Shown: piece after piece, positions 1 through 8,791 of the stretch | Layout: each line of letters opens with the position of its first letter | How positions within the stretch are numbered: position 1 is the stretch's first letter | Assembly (NCBI GenBank): GCA_013297745.1 | Contig: JAAFIM010000011.1 | Location: 1-64,000 of the forward strand | Length of the DNA stretch: 64,000 nucleotides | Direction of reading: 5' to 3' | Origin: Chitinophagales bacterium | GTDB taxonomy: Bacteria > Bacteroidota > Bacteroidia > Chitinophagales > Saprospiraceae | The notes under the pieces: model-generated | Told to the model about the DNA's origin: nothing | What the model saw: only the letters and a program-made list of their open reading frames with translations | Databases searched by the model: none | Position numbers and translations under genes: made by a program

Positions 1-147
1 GGCAAACTACAGTTCGAGGAAGGCAAACTATAGTTCGAGGAAGGCAAACTATAGTTCGAGGAAGGCAAACTACAGTTCGAGGAAGGCAAACTACAGTTTG
101 AGGAAGGCAAACTACAGTTTGAGGAAGACAAACTGCAAATCAAACAA
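1..147. repeat. 21-bp tandem repeat array (about 7 units), cut by the window edge
   Basis: Six near-perfect 21-bp units start at 1, 22, 43, 64, 85 and 106; a degenerate seventh runs 127-147. The first unit begins GGCAAACTACAGTTCGAGGA. Differences are single C/T changes: TAC/TAT, and TCG/TTG from the fifth unit on. The unit is 7 codons long. On the plus strand the frame starting at base 2 stays open (heptapeptide ANYSSRK or ANYSLRK) until TGA at 164-166; the frame starting at base 1 (GKLQFEE) is stopped by TAG in units 2 and 3. This could be the 3' end of a heptad-repeat gene or a non-coding array. The sequence alone does not decide. Confidence 0.85.
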
Positions 148-290
148 AGCAAAGTATAATAGTTGATTAAAAAAGTCTATTGTTTTTAAGCCGTTCAAAA
201 ATAATAATCTTGCATTATAACGCAATAACAAAAGGTAATTTTAAAACATATCCACTTTTTAAATTCAGACTAAAATGTATATAAAAACGC

Positions 291-331
291 AAAAAAAAAC
301 CTCTCCGGCAAATCGCTGAAGAGGTTTTTTT
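291..331. terminator. Bidirectional intrinsic terminator
   Basis: The stem AACCTCT (298-304) pairs with AGAGGTT (320-326). An A-run lies on the left (291-299) and a T-run on the right (325-331), so it works in both directions. It lies just past the stop of the minus-strand DUF5689 gene and would end that transcript. Confidence 0.85.
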
Positions 332-352
332 ATGTTGGATAACAAATAATCG

Positions 353-2260
353 TTATTGTTCGCGTACTTGTACGTTGTCAACTCGGTAAGTCATCGTACC
401 AGTTGGGTCGCCGCCAAGATATTTGAAAGCGATATGTACGTTGCCACTATAAGCTGACAAATCTACATCACCAGAACCAACAAACACATATTGTCCGCTA
501 GCTACTTGAGCTATAGTAGCTGGCAATTGTGTCCAAGTCGCTGTGGTTACATCACCTGTAAAGTTGGTAGAAATATAAGCGGTCAAAGTTGATGCAGGGG
601 TAAATGCTCTCGCTGTTTCAAATGTTAAAATCGAATTTGTGGTTAGATTAATAGCGGGGGTTACCAACCAAGATTCTACAATAGGTTGAGTGGGATTTGT
701 TTGATAAGCTGTCATTTCTGCGAATAAATTACCTGTATTAACTGGGAATTGTTTGCCTTGCCATAAAGTAGAACCTTGTACGGCTACATTTGTCCAGCCA
801 TTGAGTGCTACAGCCGCGTTTACTGTTACAGAACTAAAATTTTCTTGGAATATGTAGGTAGGAACTGTGCCACCGCTTACGTCTGTAATGTCTCTCATCA
901 AAATCTGTAGTCCATTAAATTCGGATAAAACCCCTCTTACGAAAGCGAGATTGCCTGTAGGAACGGCTGCTGAAGCGAAGTTGGCAGAAGAACGGGTATA
1001 AACTGTGGTTGTACCTGAACCATCGTTTAGGGTGCGGCTACCATTGAAAGTAGAACCACCAGAAAGGCTAGCATTTTGTACCTCTACCAAAGTAGATTGC
1101 CAAGCTGAAGCATTAGCTATAATATCAGCTATAGTAGCTATACGGGGAGTTACTGTATTGCCCATTGACAAAAGATTGATAGTACCAGCAGAAGCGTAAG
1201 TTTGCACCAATCCGTTAAACAATTTGATACTGTCTGTGCCTACGGCGATTTGGATTTCGTCGCCAACGTTGGCGTTGTGAGCAGCGTCCAAGCGGAAAGT
1301 CATACCACCAGTAGCGTCTTGTACCACCAAATTGCGACCGTCAAAGTTACCGTTGTTTTTGTCAGAAATAACTATACCCGTTACTACACCGCGAGGAGCC
1401 AAAACAGGAGAGCCTGTAAAAGCAGCACGCAAAGCAGATATGGTTATTGGATTACCACCTTGGCCACAACGCGCACCTGACATAGTTACATCATCAGTAT
1501 TGCGAATGTATAATTGTTTGGTGGCACCAAATTTGCTATAAACAGCCACGATAGAACCTTTGCCTTGTGGGGTGCTTGCATCTGCGAAGTTGGCATAACC
1601 GCTAGTACGTACGATGATAGTACCACCATCACAACTTTCTACAGTACGATTGAGGGAAGTACTAGTTACCCCATTGGCATAAGGTTGGAGTTGGTCAGCA
1701 GCAGCAAATTGTACGCTATCCAACTGTACCAACATATTCAAATCTGCGTCGCCTAATTGGTCTATCGTTTTGATAGCAGGGGTTAGCGTTTGGTTGCGTT
1801 CGCCGCCTACTATGTATTGAGCCAATAGCGCTTGTGGGATACCATCGCCAGCAGCATTAAAGCTAATTTGAGGCACACCGTTATAGTCGCCTATGTATAG
1901 GTTTTTGGCTTTTATCCACACTCTGCGTTTGATAGGATAGTTGACATAAAAGCTGGTAGCATCTACCCGCACTTGTACCCCCGATGTAGCATCTTGGATA
2001 ACCATGTTTTTATAAAAATTGCCAGATTCGTCATCAGCTGCTACTATAGCCTCCAAAATTACCGAATCAGCGATTAAATCTGGGGCTGCACCTATAGTGT
2101 GTCTTCCCAAAATTTGGGCTATAGTATGGGTAGCGGTAAGCACAGGCAAATCGGCTATGGGTGGTTCATCAAATTTATGCTTTACACAACCAGAAATACC
2201 CCCTACAATAAACAGGGCGCTAAGGCAATAAGCCGCGAAAGAGAAAAATCTATTTTTCAT
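353..2260 (-). CDS. DUF5689-domain lipoprotein with C-terminal choice-of-anchor J-like domain
   Basis: 635 aa. An N-terminal signal peptide ends in a lipobox (ISGC, Cys25), so a lipid-anchored envelope protein is expected. Residues about 38-265 match the DUF5689 style (VIQDATSGVQVRVD, then IRNTDDV), an OB-fold-like domain seen in Bacteroidota nuclease-associated lipoproteins. Residues about 270-470 repeat that architecture (LVVQDATGGMTFRLD, LMRDITDV). The C-terminal ~160 residues (ENFSS..GWTNV to YRVDNVQV) resemble choice-of-anchor J / cleaved-adhesin jelly-roll domains. It is 59 bp downstream of the TonB receptor on the same strand, probably as one operon, and diverges from a secreted nuclease-like gene. 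Family assignment is good; the ligand is unknown, with nucleic acid or nucleotide a guess from context. Confidence 0.8.
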   Translation of the reverse strand: MKNRFFSFAAYCLSALFIVGGISGCVKHKFDEPPIADLPVLTATHTIAQILGRHTIGAAPDLIADSVILEAIVAADDESGNFYKNMVIQDATSGVQVRVDATSFYVNYPIKRRVWIKAKNLYIGDYNGVPQISFNAAGDGIPQALLAQYIVGGERNQTLTPAIKTIDQLGDADLNMLVQLDSVQFAAADQLQPYANGVTSTSLNRTVESCDGGTIIVRTSGYANFADASTPQGKGSIVAVYSKFGATKQLYIRNTDDVTMSGARCGQGGNPITISALRAAFTGSPVLAPRGVVTGIVISDKNNGNFDGRNLVVQDATGGMTFRLDAAHNANVGDEIQIAVGTDSIKLFNGLVQTYASAGTINLLSMGNTVTPRIATIADIIANASAWQSTLVEVQNASLSGGSTFNGSRTLNDGSGTTTVYTRSSANFASAAVPTGNLAFVRGVLSEFNGLQILMRDITDVSGGTVPTYIFQENFSSVTVNAAVALNGWTNVAVQGSTLWQGKQFPVNTGNLFAEMTAYQTNPTQPIVESWLVTPAINLTTNSILTFETARAFTPASTLTAYISTNFTGDVTTATWTQLPATIAQVASGQYVFVGSGDVDLSAYSGNVHIAFKYLGGDPTGTMTYRVDNVQVREQ

Positions 2261-2319
2261 ATTTGAAAAATTATGGATTATAAAAAATTGGAAATTGGTA
2301 TGAATTTTTTAGCAGAAAA

Positions 2320-5154
2320 TTACATTCTGAACGAAATGTTTACAAAATAGTTTAAACCAAAATTGTAAGAATAGCGGGCAGGAAATTTATTGGTGTTTTT
2401 CTCTTCGTAGTCAAAGCGCAATTGTTCAAAACCCCAAGTCATAATGTCGCGATTATTAAGTATATTGCTTATGCCTAAGTTTAAGTATAAGAAATATTTT
2501 TTAATTTTAAACGATTTGCCACCAAAAAAATCTAAGGTAAAAGCATCTTTGGCTTTTTGTTGTCCGATAATTTGTTGTCCTAATTCTGAAGAGGGCAAAA
2601 CTGCATCTTGTTGTACGGTAGGATTGTCTACATAAGAAAGTGCTATGGTTGTACGGCGGTCAGGGTTGATGTCTATCCAGTTATTTCTAACATAGTTGAA
2701 ATTCAAAGTTAAAAAGTAAAATTGCTTTCCGCTATAATTTAAGCTTACATTATAGGCTTGTTGGGGAGTACCCGCTATAAAATAGTTTTTCATATAAGCT
2801 GTTCTGTTGGCAGAAATAGCTGCGGGGGCATTATCCAAATAGATACTCACTTCGGGGCGGCTAGTATAAACAAACTGGCCAATAGAAGCTACAGCTGCGG
2901 CTTTAAGCCCTGTTGCTATTTTAGCTTCAAAAGCTAATTCTACTCCAGCGTGGCGTTTGTCGATACCAGACATTACATAGTTTACAAACCCGCCTGTGGC
3001 TTCTCCGCTTTGAGAGGTAATGGCATTATCCAAGAAGAAAGTTCTGTGGTTAAATTCGTTGTTGAATTTGGTATAATAACCCACAGCGCGGGCATTATAA
3101 TTTGGTGATTTGAGTATATAACCACCTTCTACAGAAACGATTTGTTCGCTTACGAGGTTGGGTATAACTTGGTCGCGTACGCGAGGTGCGATAAAGGCAT
3201 TGTTGAAATGCGGAGCGCGGGTCATATAAGCACCGTTTACAAAAAAGAAATTGCGTCCATCCAGTTTGTAAGTACCACCAGCTTTGAATGCACCATTCCA
3301 AAAATTTTGTACAGCGGATTTGCCAGCAGAGTTGTCGGGAAATTTACCATTTCGCACATTACCTACTCTCCAAAAACGGCTATTAGATAACTCGGCAGCG
3401 GCAAAAAACTCAAATTTTTTGAGCGAGTAAACAGCTTGTCCCCAAGTTTTGGCTAAGTGGGTTTCTGAAGTATAATCATAACCGTATTGGTCGCCTACTC
3501 TTACGATATGGTTGGGTTTATCCAAATTGGCTTGAGAAAAATCAGAACCTATACCCGAATCGCGTTCAGCAAAACGGTCAACATCTACAAAATAATCAGC
3601 TCCCAAAAGGTCATTGACTAGTTGAAATTGGCGAGTAGCTTCCCATTTATAAACCAAACCGCCATAAACGTGCAGTTTTTCTTTGATTACTTTATCAAAA
3701 ACGGTATTGAAATACACCTTGCGGGTATCGCGGCGGCGTTCTGCCAATACATATTTGGCGCGATTGCCTGTTACGGTGTTGCCCGCTTGTCCGTTGGCAT
3801 CATTTACTGTAGCTTGGCTGTTGCGGTTGACATCGTATAAATTATCCCAATTGATTTGACCTACTGAAGGGTCGTTTTGATAAGCAGCGGTCAATTGCGC
3901 AAAAGCGGCAGAATCTTCTGCATAATAAGAAGGCAAATAACGGTAGTAATCTGGGCGTGGGTCTGGAGCGTTGTACCAATCCAAAGCAGTGACGCCATTT
4001 TTGCCAAATTGTCCAGAAATGGAAGTATTTAAGTTGGTATTTTCATCAATTTTCCACTCGTGGTTGAGCACAGCCATAGGTTGGTGGATATTGGTGATAC
4101 GGGCATTGCGTTTTTCCCCGTTTTGGTAACCCCATTGTGTATTATAAAAGTTAGAGCCTGCCAAATCGTAAAGTTCTCCAAACGTGGGCGTATTGCCTCC
4201 GCGCAAAGTAGGTGTGCCTAATATGCTTAGATTGATGGCGTGTTTGCCTATTTTTTTCTCTGCTGCGGCAAAATAAGCCCAACTGTCATAAGTAGAACCT
4301 TCTATATAGCCTTCTTGAGCCCAACGGCGAGAGCCTGACAAAGAAAAAGCCCAACCGTTTTTCAATATGCCTGTGTTGTAGGTAAGCATCACGCGTTGGT
4401 TGTAAGCGCGATTGGATAAAGAGTAAGAGAAACGAACTTGTTTTCGTTGTTTGCTGGCGCGAGCATCTATATCTGTACCCCCAGCCAAAGCACCAAAGCT
4501 AAAAGAAAGCGGTTGTAAGCCATAGTTAATGTCTCTACCTCTCATCACATCATTCAAACCCCCAAATAAATTCCAAGATGGATTGCCTGTTTCCAAATCA
4601 TTCATAGGTACACCGTTCATAAATACAGCCGTATTTTCTTGGTCATATCCGCGCAAGCGAAAACGCAAAGGTCCAAATACAAAAGCTGTAGTAGAAACAA
4701 ACACGTCGCGCGAGGCGGTCAAAATACCAGATACGTTTTGAGAACTTGCCCCAGAACGGTCGTCGTCGCCATCGCCAGACATACCAGTAGCAGGGATAAT
4801 ATCTTCACCTGACACATTACTCGCGTTGGCAGCAGCAGCAAACAAAACCCCCAAATCCACTTCAGCAGATTGGATATTCAGCTGCTGGGCGTCTGTGGTA
4901 TAATCTTCGTTGAGTTTGTCGTCATCGCTATCGCTAACTTTAAACGAGACGAGCCCATAAGGCACATCTTTAAACTCAAATTTACCGTTTGCATCAGTGC
5001 GGGCTTTTTGCTCACCCAGCATCAATTCTGCATCTTCTATCGGTTTTTGGGTAGCTGCATCTTGCAAAATCCCCTTTACCGTAGCTGTTTGCGCGGCGGC
5101 TACTATTGCCCACCAAGCCAACAAAATCGTGTAAATAAATTTTTGAAACATCAT
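2320..5154 (-). CDS. TonB-dependent receptor, SusC-like outer-membrane protein with CarboxypepD_reg-like N-domain
   Basis: 944 aa, normal for the family. A Sec signal peptide (MMFQKFIYTILLAWWAIVAAA) ends before Gln22. Residues about 23-95 form a carboxypeptidase-regulatory-like beta sandwich (VKGILQDAATQKPIEDAEL, GKFEFKDVPYG). The plug is around residues 140-250, with RLRGYDQENTAVFMNGVPMN close to the canonical VRGF..N..LINGIP. The rest is barrel-like alternating aromatic/polar sequence ending in FVNISFRM. A stretch of D/G/S residues before the plug is low complexity. It is the first gene of a two-gene operon with the DUF5689 lipoprotein, reminiscent of SusC plus a surface lipoprotein. Substrate not determinable. 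Confidence 0.9.
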   Translation of the reverse strand: MMFQKFIYTILLAWWAIVAAAQTATVKGILQDAATQKPIEDAELMLGEQKARTDANGKFEFKDVPYGLVSFKVSDSDDDKLNEDYTTDAQQLNIQSAEVDLGVLFAAAANASNVSGEDIIPATGMSGDGDDDRSGASSQNVSGILTASRDVFVSTTAFVFGPLRFRLRGYDQENTAVFMNGVPMNDLETGNPSWNLFGGLNDVMRGRDINYGLQPLSFSFGALAGGTDIDARASKQRKQVRFSYSLSNRAYNQRVMLTYNTGILKNGWAFSLSGSRRWAQEGYIEGSTYDSWAYFAAAEKKIGKHAINLSILGTPTLRGGNTPTFGELYDLAGSNFYNTQWGYQNGEKRNARITNIHQPMAVLNHEWKIDENTNLNTSISGQFGKNGVTALDWYNAPDPRPDYYRYLPSYYAEDSAAFAQLTAAYQNDPSVGQINWDNLYDVNRNSQATVNDANGQAGNTVTGNRAKYVLAERRRDTRKVYFNTVFDKVIKEKLHVYGGLVYKWEATRQFQLVNDLLGADYFVDVDRFAERDSGIGSDFSQANLDKPNHIVRVGDQYGYDYTSETHLAKTWGQAVYSLKKFEFFAAAELSNSRFWRVGNVRNGKFPDNSAGKSAVQNFWNGAFKAGGTYKLDGRNFFFVNGAYMTRAPHFNNAFIAPRVRDQVIPNLVSEQIVSVEGGYILKSPNYNARAVGYYTKFNNEFNHRTFFLDNAITSQSGEATGGFVNYVMSGIDKRHAGVELAFEAKIATGLKAAAVASIGQFVYTSRPEVSIYLDNAPAAISANRTAYMKNYFIAGTPQQAYNVSLNYSGKQFYFLTLNFNYVRNNWIDINPDRRTTIALSYVDNPTVQQDAVLPSSELGQQIIGQQKAKDAFTLDFFGGKSFKIKKYFLYLNLGISNILNNRDIMTWGFEQLRFDYEEKNTNKFPARYSYNFGLNYFVNISFRM

Positions 5155-5213
5155 AAAATTATAATTATAAAAAAATTGAATTGTTGTTTGGGACTGCTGC
5201 CCAAAAAACCGCG

Positions 5214-5221
5214 CAAAGGTA
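5214..5221 (-). promoter_or_regulatory. Bacteroidota -7 element for the TonB receptor operon
   Basis: CAAAGGTA on the plus strand reads TACCTTTG on the minus strand, an exact TAnnTTTG match, about 60 bp before the receptor start. No clear TTTG -33 element is seen. Confidence 0.6.
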
Positions 5222-5306
5222 GCCTTTTTATCCTAATTTTTTTCTATAAAATAAAAATTTAATGTAAAGATAACCTTGCAAAAAGCAATAGTATGAATAA
5301 AAAGGC

Positions 5307-5314
5307 TATTTTTG
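5307..5314 (+). promoter_or_regulatory. Bacteroidota -7 element for the nuclease-like gene
   Basis: TATTTTTG fits TAnnTTTG. It overlaps an in-frame TTG at 5312, which therefore cannot be the start codon of the downstream gene; the ATG at 5378 is used. Confidence 0.6.
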
Positions 5315-5377
5315 CGCCATAAAATCGTTTTTAAAGCATTTTTTTTATTTTTTATCCTTTTTTATCAATTTTATATT

Positions 5378-6421
5378 ATGCTCAAGCTCTCGTTTTTGAT
5401 AGGGTTGTTGATGGCCTATTGTTATGTGGCGCAGGCACAAGATGCGCCCAAAAGTTATGTGTCAGCTATAGGTTTTTACAATTTGGAAAACTTATTTGAT
5501 ACTATAGATACAGAAAATGTAAGCGATACAGATTTTACCCCTAATGGGGAAATGCGCTATAATAGCAAAGTATATGCGGACAAAATGAATAATTTATCCC
5601 ACGTGATTTCGCTTATGGGCAAAGATGCACCCGACGGCATAGCCGTTTTGGGGGTAGCGGAGATAGAAAACCGCAGCGTATTGGAGGATTTGGTCAAACA
5701 GCCCAAAATAGCGGATAAAAATTATCAAATTTTGTGGTTTGATTCGCCCGATAAACGGGGTATTGATTGCGCTTTTTTGTACAATCCCAAATACTTCAAA
5801 CTCAAATCGGCTAAACCGTTGCGCGTGGGCGGTTTGAACGCTGAAGGCGACACCCTTTTTACCCGCGATATTACCCTAATGTCGGGTTTGTTTGATGGGG
5901 AAGAGATGCATTTTATGGTGGGACACTGGCCTTCGCGCAGAGGGGGAGAAGCGGCTACTGCGCCTTTGCGTCAGCGCGCGGCCAAAGTTTGCCGCCAAGC
6001 TGCGGACTCTTTGTTAGCCAAAAATCCCAATGCCAAAATTATGATAATGGGTGACCTCAACGACAATCCAGATGATATAAGCGTCAAAGATATTATTGGT
6101 GCAGAGGGTAAGTTGAAAAAGGTAAAACCACAGGGTTTTTATAACCCATTTTTTGACCCGTACAAAAAAGGCTTGGGAACATTGGCGCACAACGATGCTT
6201 GGGGTTTGTTTGACCAAATTATCATCAGCGAGGCTTATGTGCCTATCAAACCAAACAGTTGGTATTATAAAGGGGCGGTGGTATTTAACGAGAAATTTTT
6301 GACCCAAAAATCTGGACGTTATGAAGGTTATCCTTTCCGTACTTATTCGGGGGCTGAATACATAGGCGGCTATAGCGACCACTTTCCCACGTTTATTTAT
6401 TTGTGGAAAAATAAAAAATAA
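5378..6421 (+). CDS. Secreted endonuclease/exonuclease/phosphatase-family protein
   Basis: 347 aa from ATG 5378. This start gives a clean signal peptide (MLKLSFLIGLLMAYCYVAQA); the longer frame begins at a TTG inside the promoter. All the DNase I-fold signatures are present in order: NLENLFD, an acidic VAEIENRSVLEDL, DKRGIDCAFL, a His in GHWPSRRGGE, the metal/catalytic GDLNDNP, and the terminal SDHFP. The family hydrolyses phosphodiester or phosphomonoester bonds with Mg2+, on nucleic acids or other substrates. Divergent from the TonB receptor / DUF5689 operon; these three families are often neighbours in Bacteroidota, so periplasmic or surface nucleic-acid breakdown is plausible but inferred. 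Followed 10 bp later by an RDD gene. Confidence 0.85.
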   Translation: MLKLSFLIGLLMAYCYVAQAQDAPKSYVSAIGFYNLENLFDTIDTENVSDTDFTPNGEMRYNSKVYADKMNNLSHVISLMGKDAPDGIAVLGVAEIENRSVLEDLVKQPKIADKNYQILWFDSPDKRGIDCAFLYNPKYFKLKSAKPLRVGGLNAEGDTLFTRDITLMSGLFDGEEMHFMVGHWPSRRGGEAATAPLRQRAAKVCRQAADSLLAKNPNAKIMIMGDLNDNPDDISVKDIIGAEGKLKKVKPQGFYNPFFDPYKKGLGTLAHNDAWGLFDQIIISEAYVPIKPNSWYYKGAVVFNEKFLTQKSGRYEGYPFRTYSGAEYIGGYSDHFPTFIYLWKNKK

Positions 6422-6430
6422 ATTGAGCTG

Positions 6431-6916
6431 ATGAAGTTAGATGTTTTAGACGATTTTGAACTAAAGAGCGAACAATTTTCTTACGCTTATGGTCGTCCGT
6501 GGCGTCGGTTGTTGGCTTTTTTGGTGGATAATTTATTAGCTTTATTGTTGTGGATGCTGTTGATGTTTATAGTGGGGATACCTTCGCATATTTTAGCGTC
6601 AATAGGAGTTATTCCTGTAGTGGATACTGAAATTGTGAATGCGTTGGCTACTGCTGGCTTATTTCTAGTACACTACTTGTATTTTGCTAAGATGGAGAGT
6701 GGTCGGCGTCAAGGCACTTGGGCTAAGCATTGGCTGCAATTAAGGGTGGTGAATAGCAATTATGAACCGATTAGTTTTATGAGGGCTACAGCTAGGTATT
6801 TTGCCAAAGTGATTTGTTTGCTGACATTGGGCTTGGGGTTTATATACCTAATCATCAATGTTAGGCGGCAAACTTTGGCTGATATTATAGCGGCTACTGT
6901 AGTAATAGAAAAGTAA
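6431..6916 (+). CDS. RDD-family integral membrane protein (first of a tandem pair)
   Basis: 161 aa. The RDD domain covers most of the protein: RRLLAFLVDNLLALLLWML (Arg and Asp in TM1), a second hydrophobic segment (ALATAGLFLVHYLYF), an E-x-S-x-R-x-G-T-x-x-K motif (ESGRRQGTWAKHWL) and a third segment (VICLLTLGLGFIYLII), ending with RRQTLADIIA. RDD proteins are membrane proteins of mostly unknown function; some act in Na+/H+ antiport. It starts 10 bp after the nuclease gene and is probably co-transcribed with its paralogue downstream. Confidence 0.8.
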   Translation: MKLDVLDDFELKSEQFSYAYGRPWRRLLAFLVDNLLALLLWMLLMFIVGIPSHILASIGVIPVVDTEIVNALATAGLFLVHYLYFAKMESGRRQGTWAKHWLQLRVVNSNYEPISFMRATARYFAKVICLLTLGLGFIYLIINVRRQTLADIIAATVVIEK

Positions 6917-6945
6917 TTACTTCCCTTTTTTAATTATGTGTGGTT

Positions 6946-7416
6946 ATGGAATTAGTCCCATTGGATGATTTGCGGGTAGTTAATAGCGACACACCCCAAT
7001 ATGCGTCTTATGCCAAACGATTATTGGCGTTTATTATAGATATGGTGTTGGCTTATGCAGTGGGGATAGTAGCTGTTATTCCTTTTATAGGGTTAGAAGA
7101 TTTGGGGTTAGCGTTTTTCAAAGACAAGGTTGTTGCTGAATTGGTTTATGTTGTGGCTGCTTTCAGCGGAATGGCTTTTTATTTTGTGTATATGGAGAGT
7201 AGTGCAAGACAAGCTACTTGGGGTAAGTATTGGCTGGGGCTGAAAGTATGTGATTTGTATCATAGGCGTATAGATGTAGGTCAGGCTATTTTGCGCCATT
7301 TGGCCAGAATAGGCAGTTTTTTTACCTGCTACATAGGCTTTTTAATCATATTTTTTAACCGCCAAAGACGCACTTTACCCGACTATGTGGCTAGTACTTT
7401 GGTGTTGAACCGTTAA
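6946..7416 (+). CDS. RDD-family integral membrane protein (second of a tandem pair)
   Basis: 156 aa from ATG 6946; a GTG two codons upstream (6940) is less likely. Same layout as the preceding gene: KRLLAFIIDMVLAYAVGI, LVYVVAAFSGMAFYFVY, MESSARQATWGKYWLGL, then FFTCYIGFLIIFF and RRTLPDYVA. The two are diverged paralogues from a local duplication, 29 bp apart. Function unknown. A terminator follows directly. Confidence 0.78.
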   Translation: MELVPLDDLRVVNSDTPQYASYAKRLLAFIIDMVLAYAVGIVAVIPFIGLEDLGLAFFKDKVVAELVYVVAAFSGMAFYFVYMESSARQATWGKYWLGLKVCDLYHRRIDVGQAILRHLARIGSFFTCYIGFLIIFFNRQRRTLPDYVASTLVLNR

Positions 7417-7430
7417 AAAATACCTTTTTT

Positions 7431-7461
7431 GCTCCTTCTGTATTTAGAGGGGGCTTTTTTT
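7431..7461 (+). terminator. Intrinsic terminator after the RDD pair
   Basis: GCTCCTTCT (7431-7439) pairs with AGAGGGGGC (7446-7454), allowing two G-T wobbles. The loop is 6 nt and a T-run follows. Confidence 0.65.
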
Positions 7462-7542
7462 ATAAAAAAGTATAATTTTGTACTTTTAAGTAACTGAACA
7501 AAATGGAAGTAATTTTTACGCTTCAGTAAAAACTTGTGTTTT

Positions 7543-7623
7543 GGAAATTTTCTTAACGGCTTGCGCCTAAAAATTTCTTTTTCTTCGTACTTTTTGCAGG
7601 CGCAAAAAGTACCAAAAACGCCT
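7543..7623. repeat. Dispersed intergenic repeat, copy A, with palindromic hairpin
   Basis: About 80 bp aligns with 48122-48200: shared TTAACGGCTTKCGCCTAAAAA, then TTCGTACTTTTT, a hairpin, and AAAAGTACCAAAAA.GCC. The hairpin at 7587-7612 is GTACTTTTTGC, loop AGGC, GCAAAAAGTAC. The surrounding 7462-7776 has no credible ORF; it also has a GC-richer patch (TTCGCTCCGCTTGC..GCTGCGCTCCG) analogous to the patch after copy B. Confidence 0.75.
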
Positions 7624-7776
7624 TGTTTCTACAAACTTGTTCGCTCCGCTTGCTAAAGCTGCGCTCCGTCTCACTTCAAACAGTGTAGAAACTCAACGGA
7701 TTAGTGTAGTTACGCGCTCCGCGCGATTATTCACTTTGTTTTTGTCTACTTACTTATTTATTGATTAATCAACTTT

Positions 7777-8757
7777 ATGGAACTTTTTATCATATTTAGT
7801 CTATTATTTTGTTGTGTTTTTTTGTCTGGGATAGAAATTATATTTACTGCGGCAGACCGATTGAGGCTGGAGCTAGAATTGCAAAAAAATAATTTTAGCT
7901 CGCGTTTTTTAGCCATTTTATTAAATTATCCTGACCGTTGGCTGACGACCACATTGGTATTGTTTAATGCCTTTTTGGTAGTGTTGGCTATACAATTGGC
8001 TGATTGGTTGCATTTGTACGCATATCCTCAACTAACAGATATTTATTTGATAGAAATTTTAGATATTGTTATCATTACCGTTGTGGTGCTTATTTTTGTA
8101 GAAATTATCCCCAAAACCATATTTCAAATCTCACCCACCCAAAACTTAATCTGGTTGGCTTTTCCCATTTATGTGTTGCAATGGATTTGTCGCCCTGTGG
8201 TTTCTTTGTTTATGTGGATAAATTATCAAACTTTGGCTTTGTTCAATATCCGCTTGCACAAAGAACAAAAGCAGCGTTTTGGTAAAAAAGATTTAGAGCA
8301 TTTTTTACACAATATACACGACCAAACGGGTATAGACCAAGAAATTTTGCATAATGCGTTGGAACTGAACGAATTAACTGCTCGCGGTTGTATGACCGAA
8401 ATTAGCAAGGTGCTGGCTGTGGAATTAAACACGTCTATGGCGCAGCTTACTGAGTTGTTTATTGAGCATCGTTTTACCCGCATTGTGATTTATGAGCAGA
8501 AAAAAGAGCAAATCGTGGGATATTTTCACCATCATTATCTTTTGCAAAATCCCAAAAATATAGCCCAATACCTTTTCCCCACCCAAACCGTTTTGGAAAC
8601 TTACCCCGCGCAGGATTTATTGCATAAAATGATAGCCGAAAAGTTGAATATGGTGGTGGTGGTTAATAAAGAGAAAAAAACGCTGGGGATTATCGCCCTG
8701 AGCGACTTATTGACTATGTTGTTTGGTAAAATGGACGAACAGTTTGAAACAGAATAA
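7777..8757 (+). CDS. CNNM (DUF21) transmembrane protein with CBS-like region, CorC/HlyC-related
   Basis: 326 aa. The N-terminal half is hydrophobic, with segments near residues 1-20, 52-73, 88-112 and 125-150, and carries the CNNM signatures (small GIEIIFTAADRLRLEL in TM1; FVEIIPKTIF at the end of a TM). A CBS-pair region follows from about residue 195 (ARGCMTEISKVLAV, then NMVVVVNKEKKTLGIIALSD). The terminal CorC_HlyC domain of longer relatives is absent. The TM1 region starts SGIEI rather than the more usual SGSEI. Relatives are Mg2+/Co2+ efflux-type or hemolysin-annotated proteins; the transported ion here is not known. Confidence 0.8.
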   Translation: MELFIIFSLLFCCVFLSGIEIIFTAADRLRLELELQKNNFSSRFLAILLNYPDRWLTTTLVLFNAFLVVLAIQLADWLHLYAYPQLTDIYLIEILDIVIITVVVLIFVEIIPKTIFQISPTQNLIWLAFPIYVLQWICRPVVSLFMWINYQTLALFNIRLHKEQKQRFGKKDLEHFLHNIHDQTGIDQEILHNALELNELTARGCMTEISKVLAVELNTSMAQLTELFIEHRFTRIVIYEQKKEQIVGYFHHHYLLQNPKNIAQYLFPTQTVLETYPAQDLLHKMIAEKLNMVVVVNKEKKTLGIIALSDLLTMLFGKMDEQFETE

Positions 8758-8791
8758 TCATTTATAACCTCCCTTAATTTTTTTTATAATT

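Noticed and set aside
4870-5262. 130-codon plus ORF over the TonB receptor start
   Set aside because: It runs antisense over the receptor signal peptide and crosses its promoter, without family features.
5312-5377. Upstream TTG start for the nuclease-like gene
   Set aside because: The TTG lies inside the -7 promoter box TATTTTTG; the ATG at 5378 gives a proper signal peptide.
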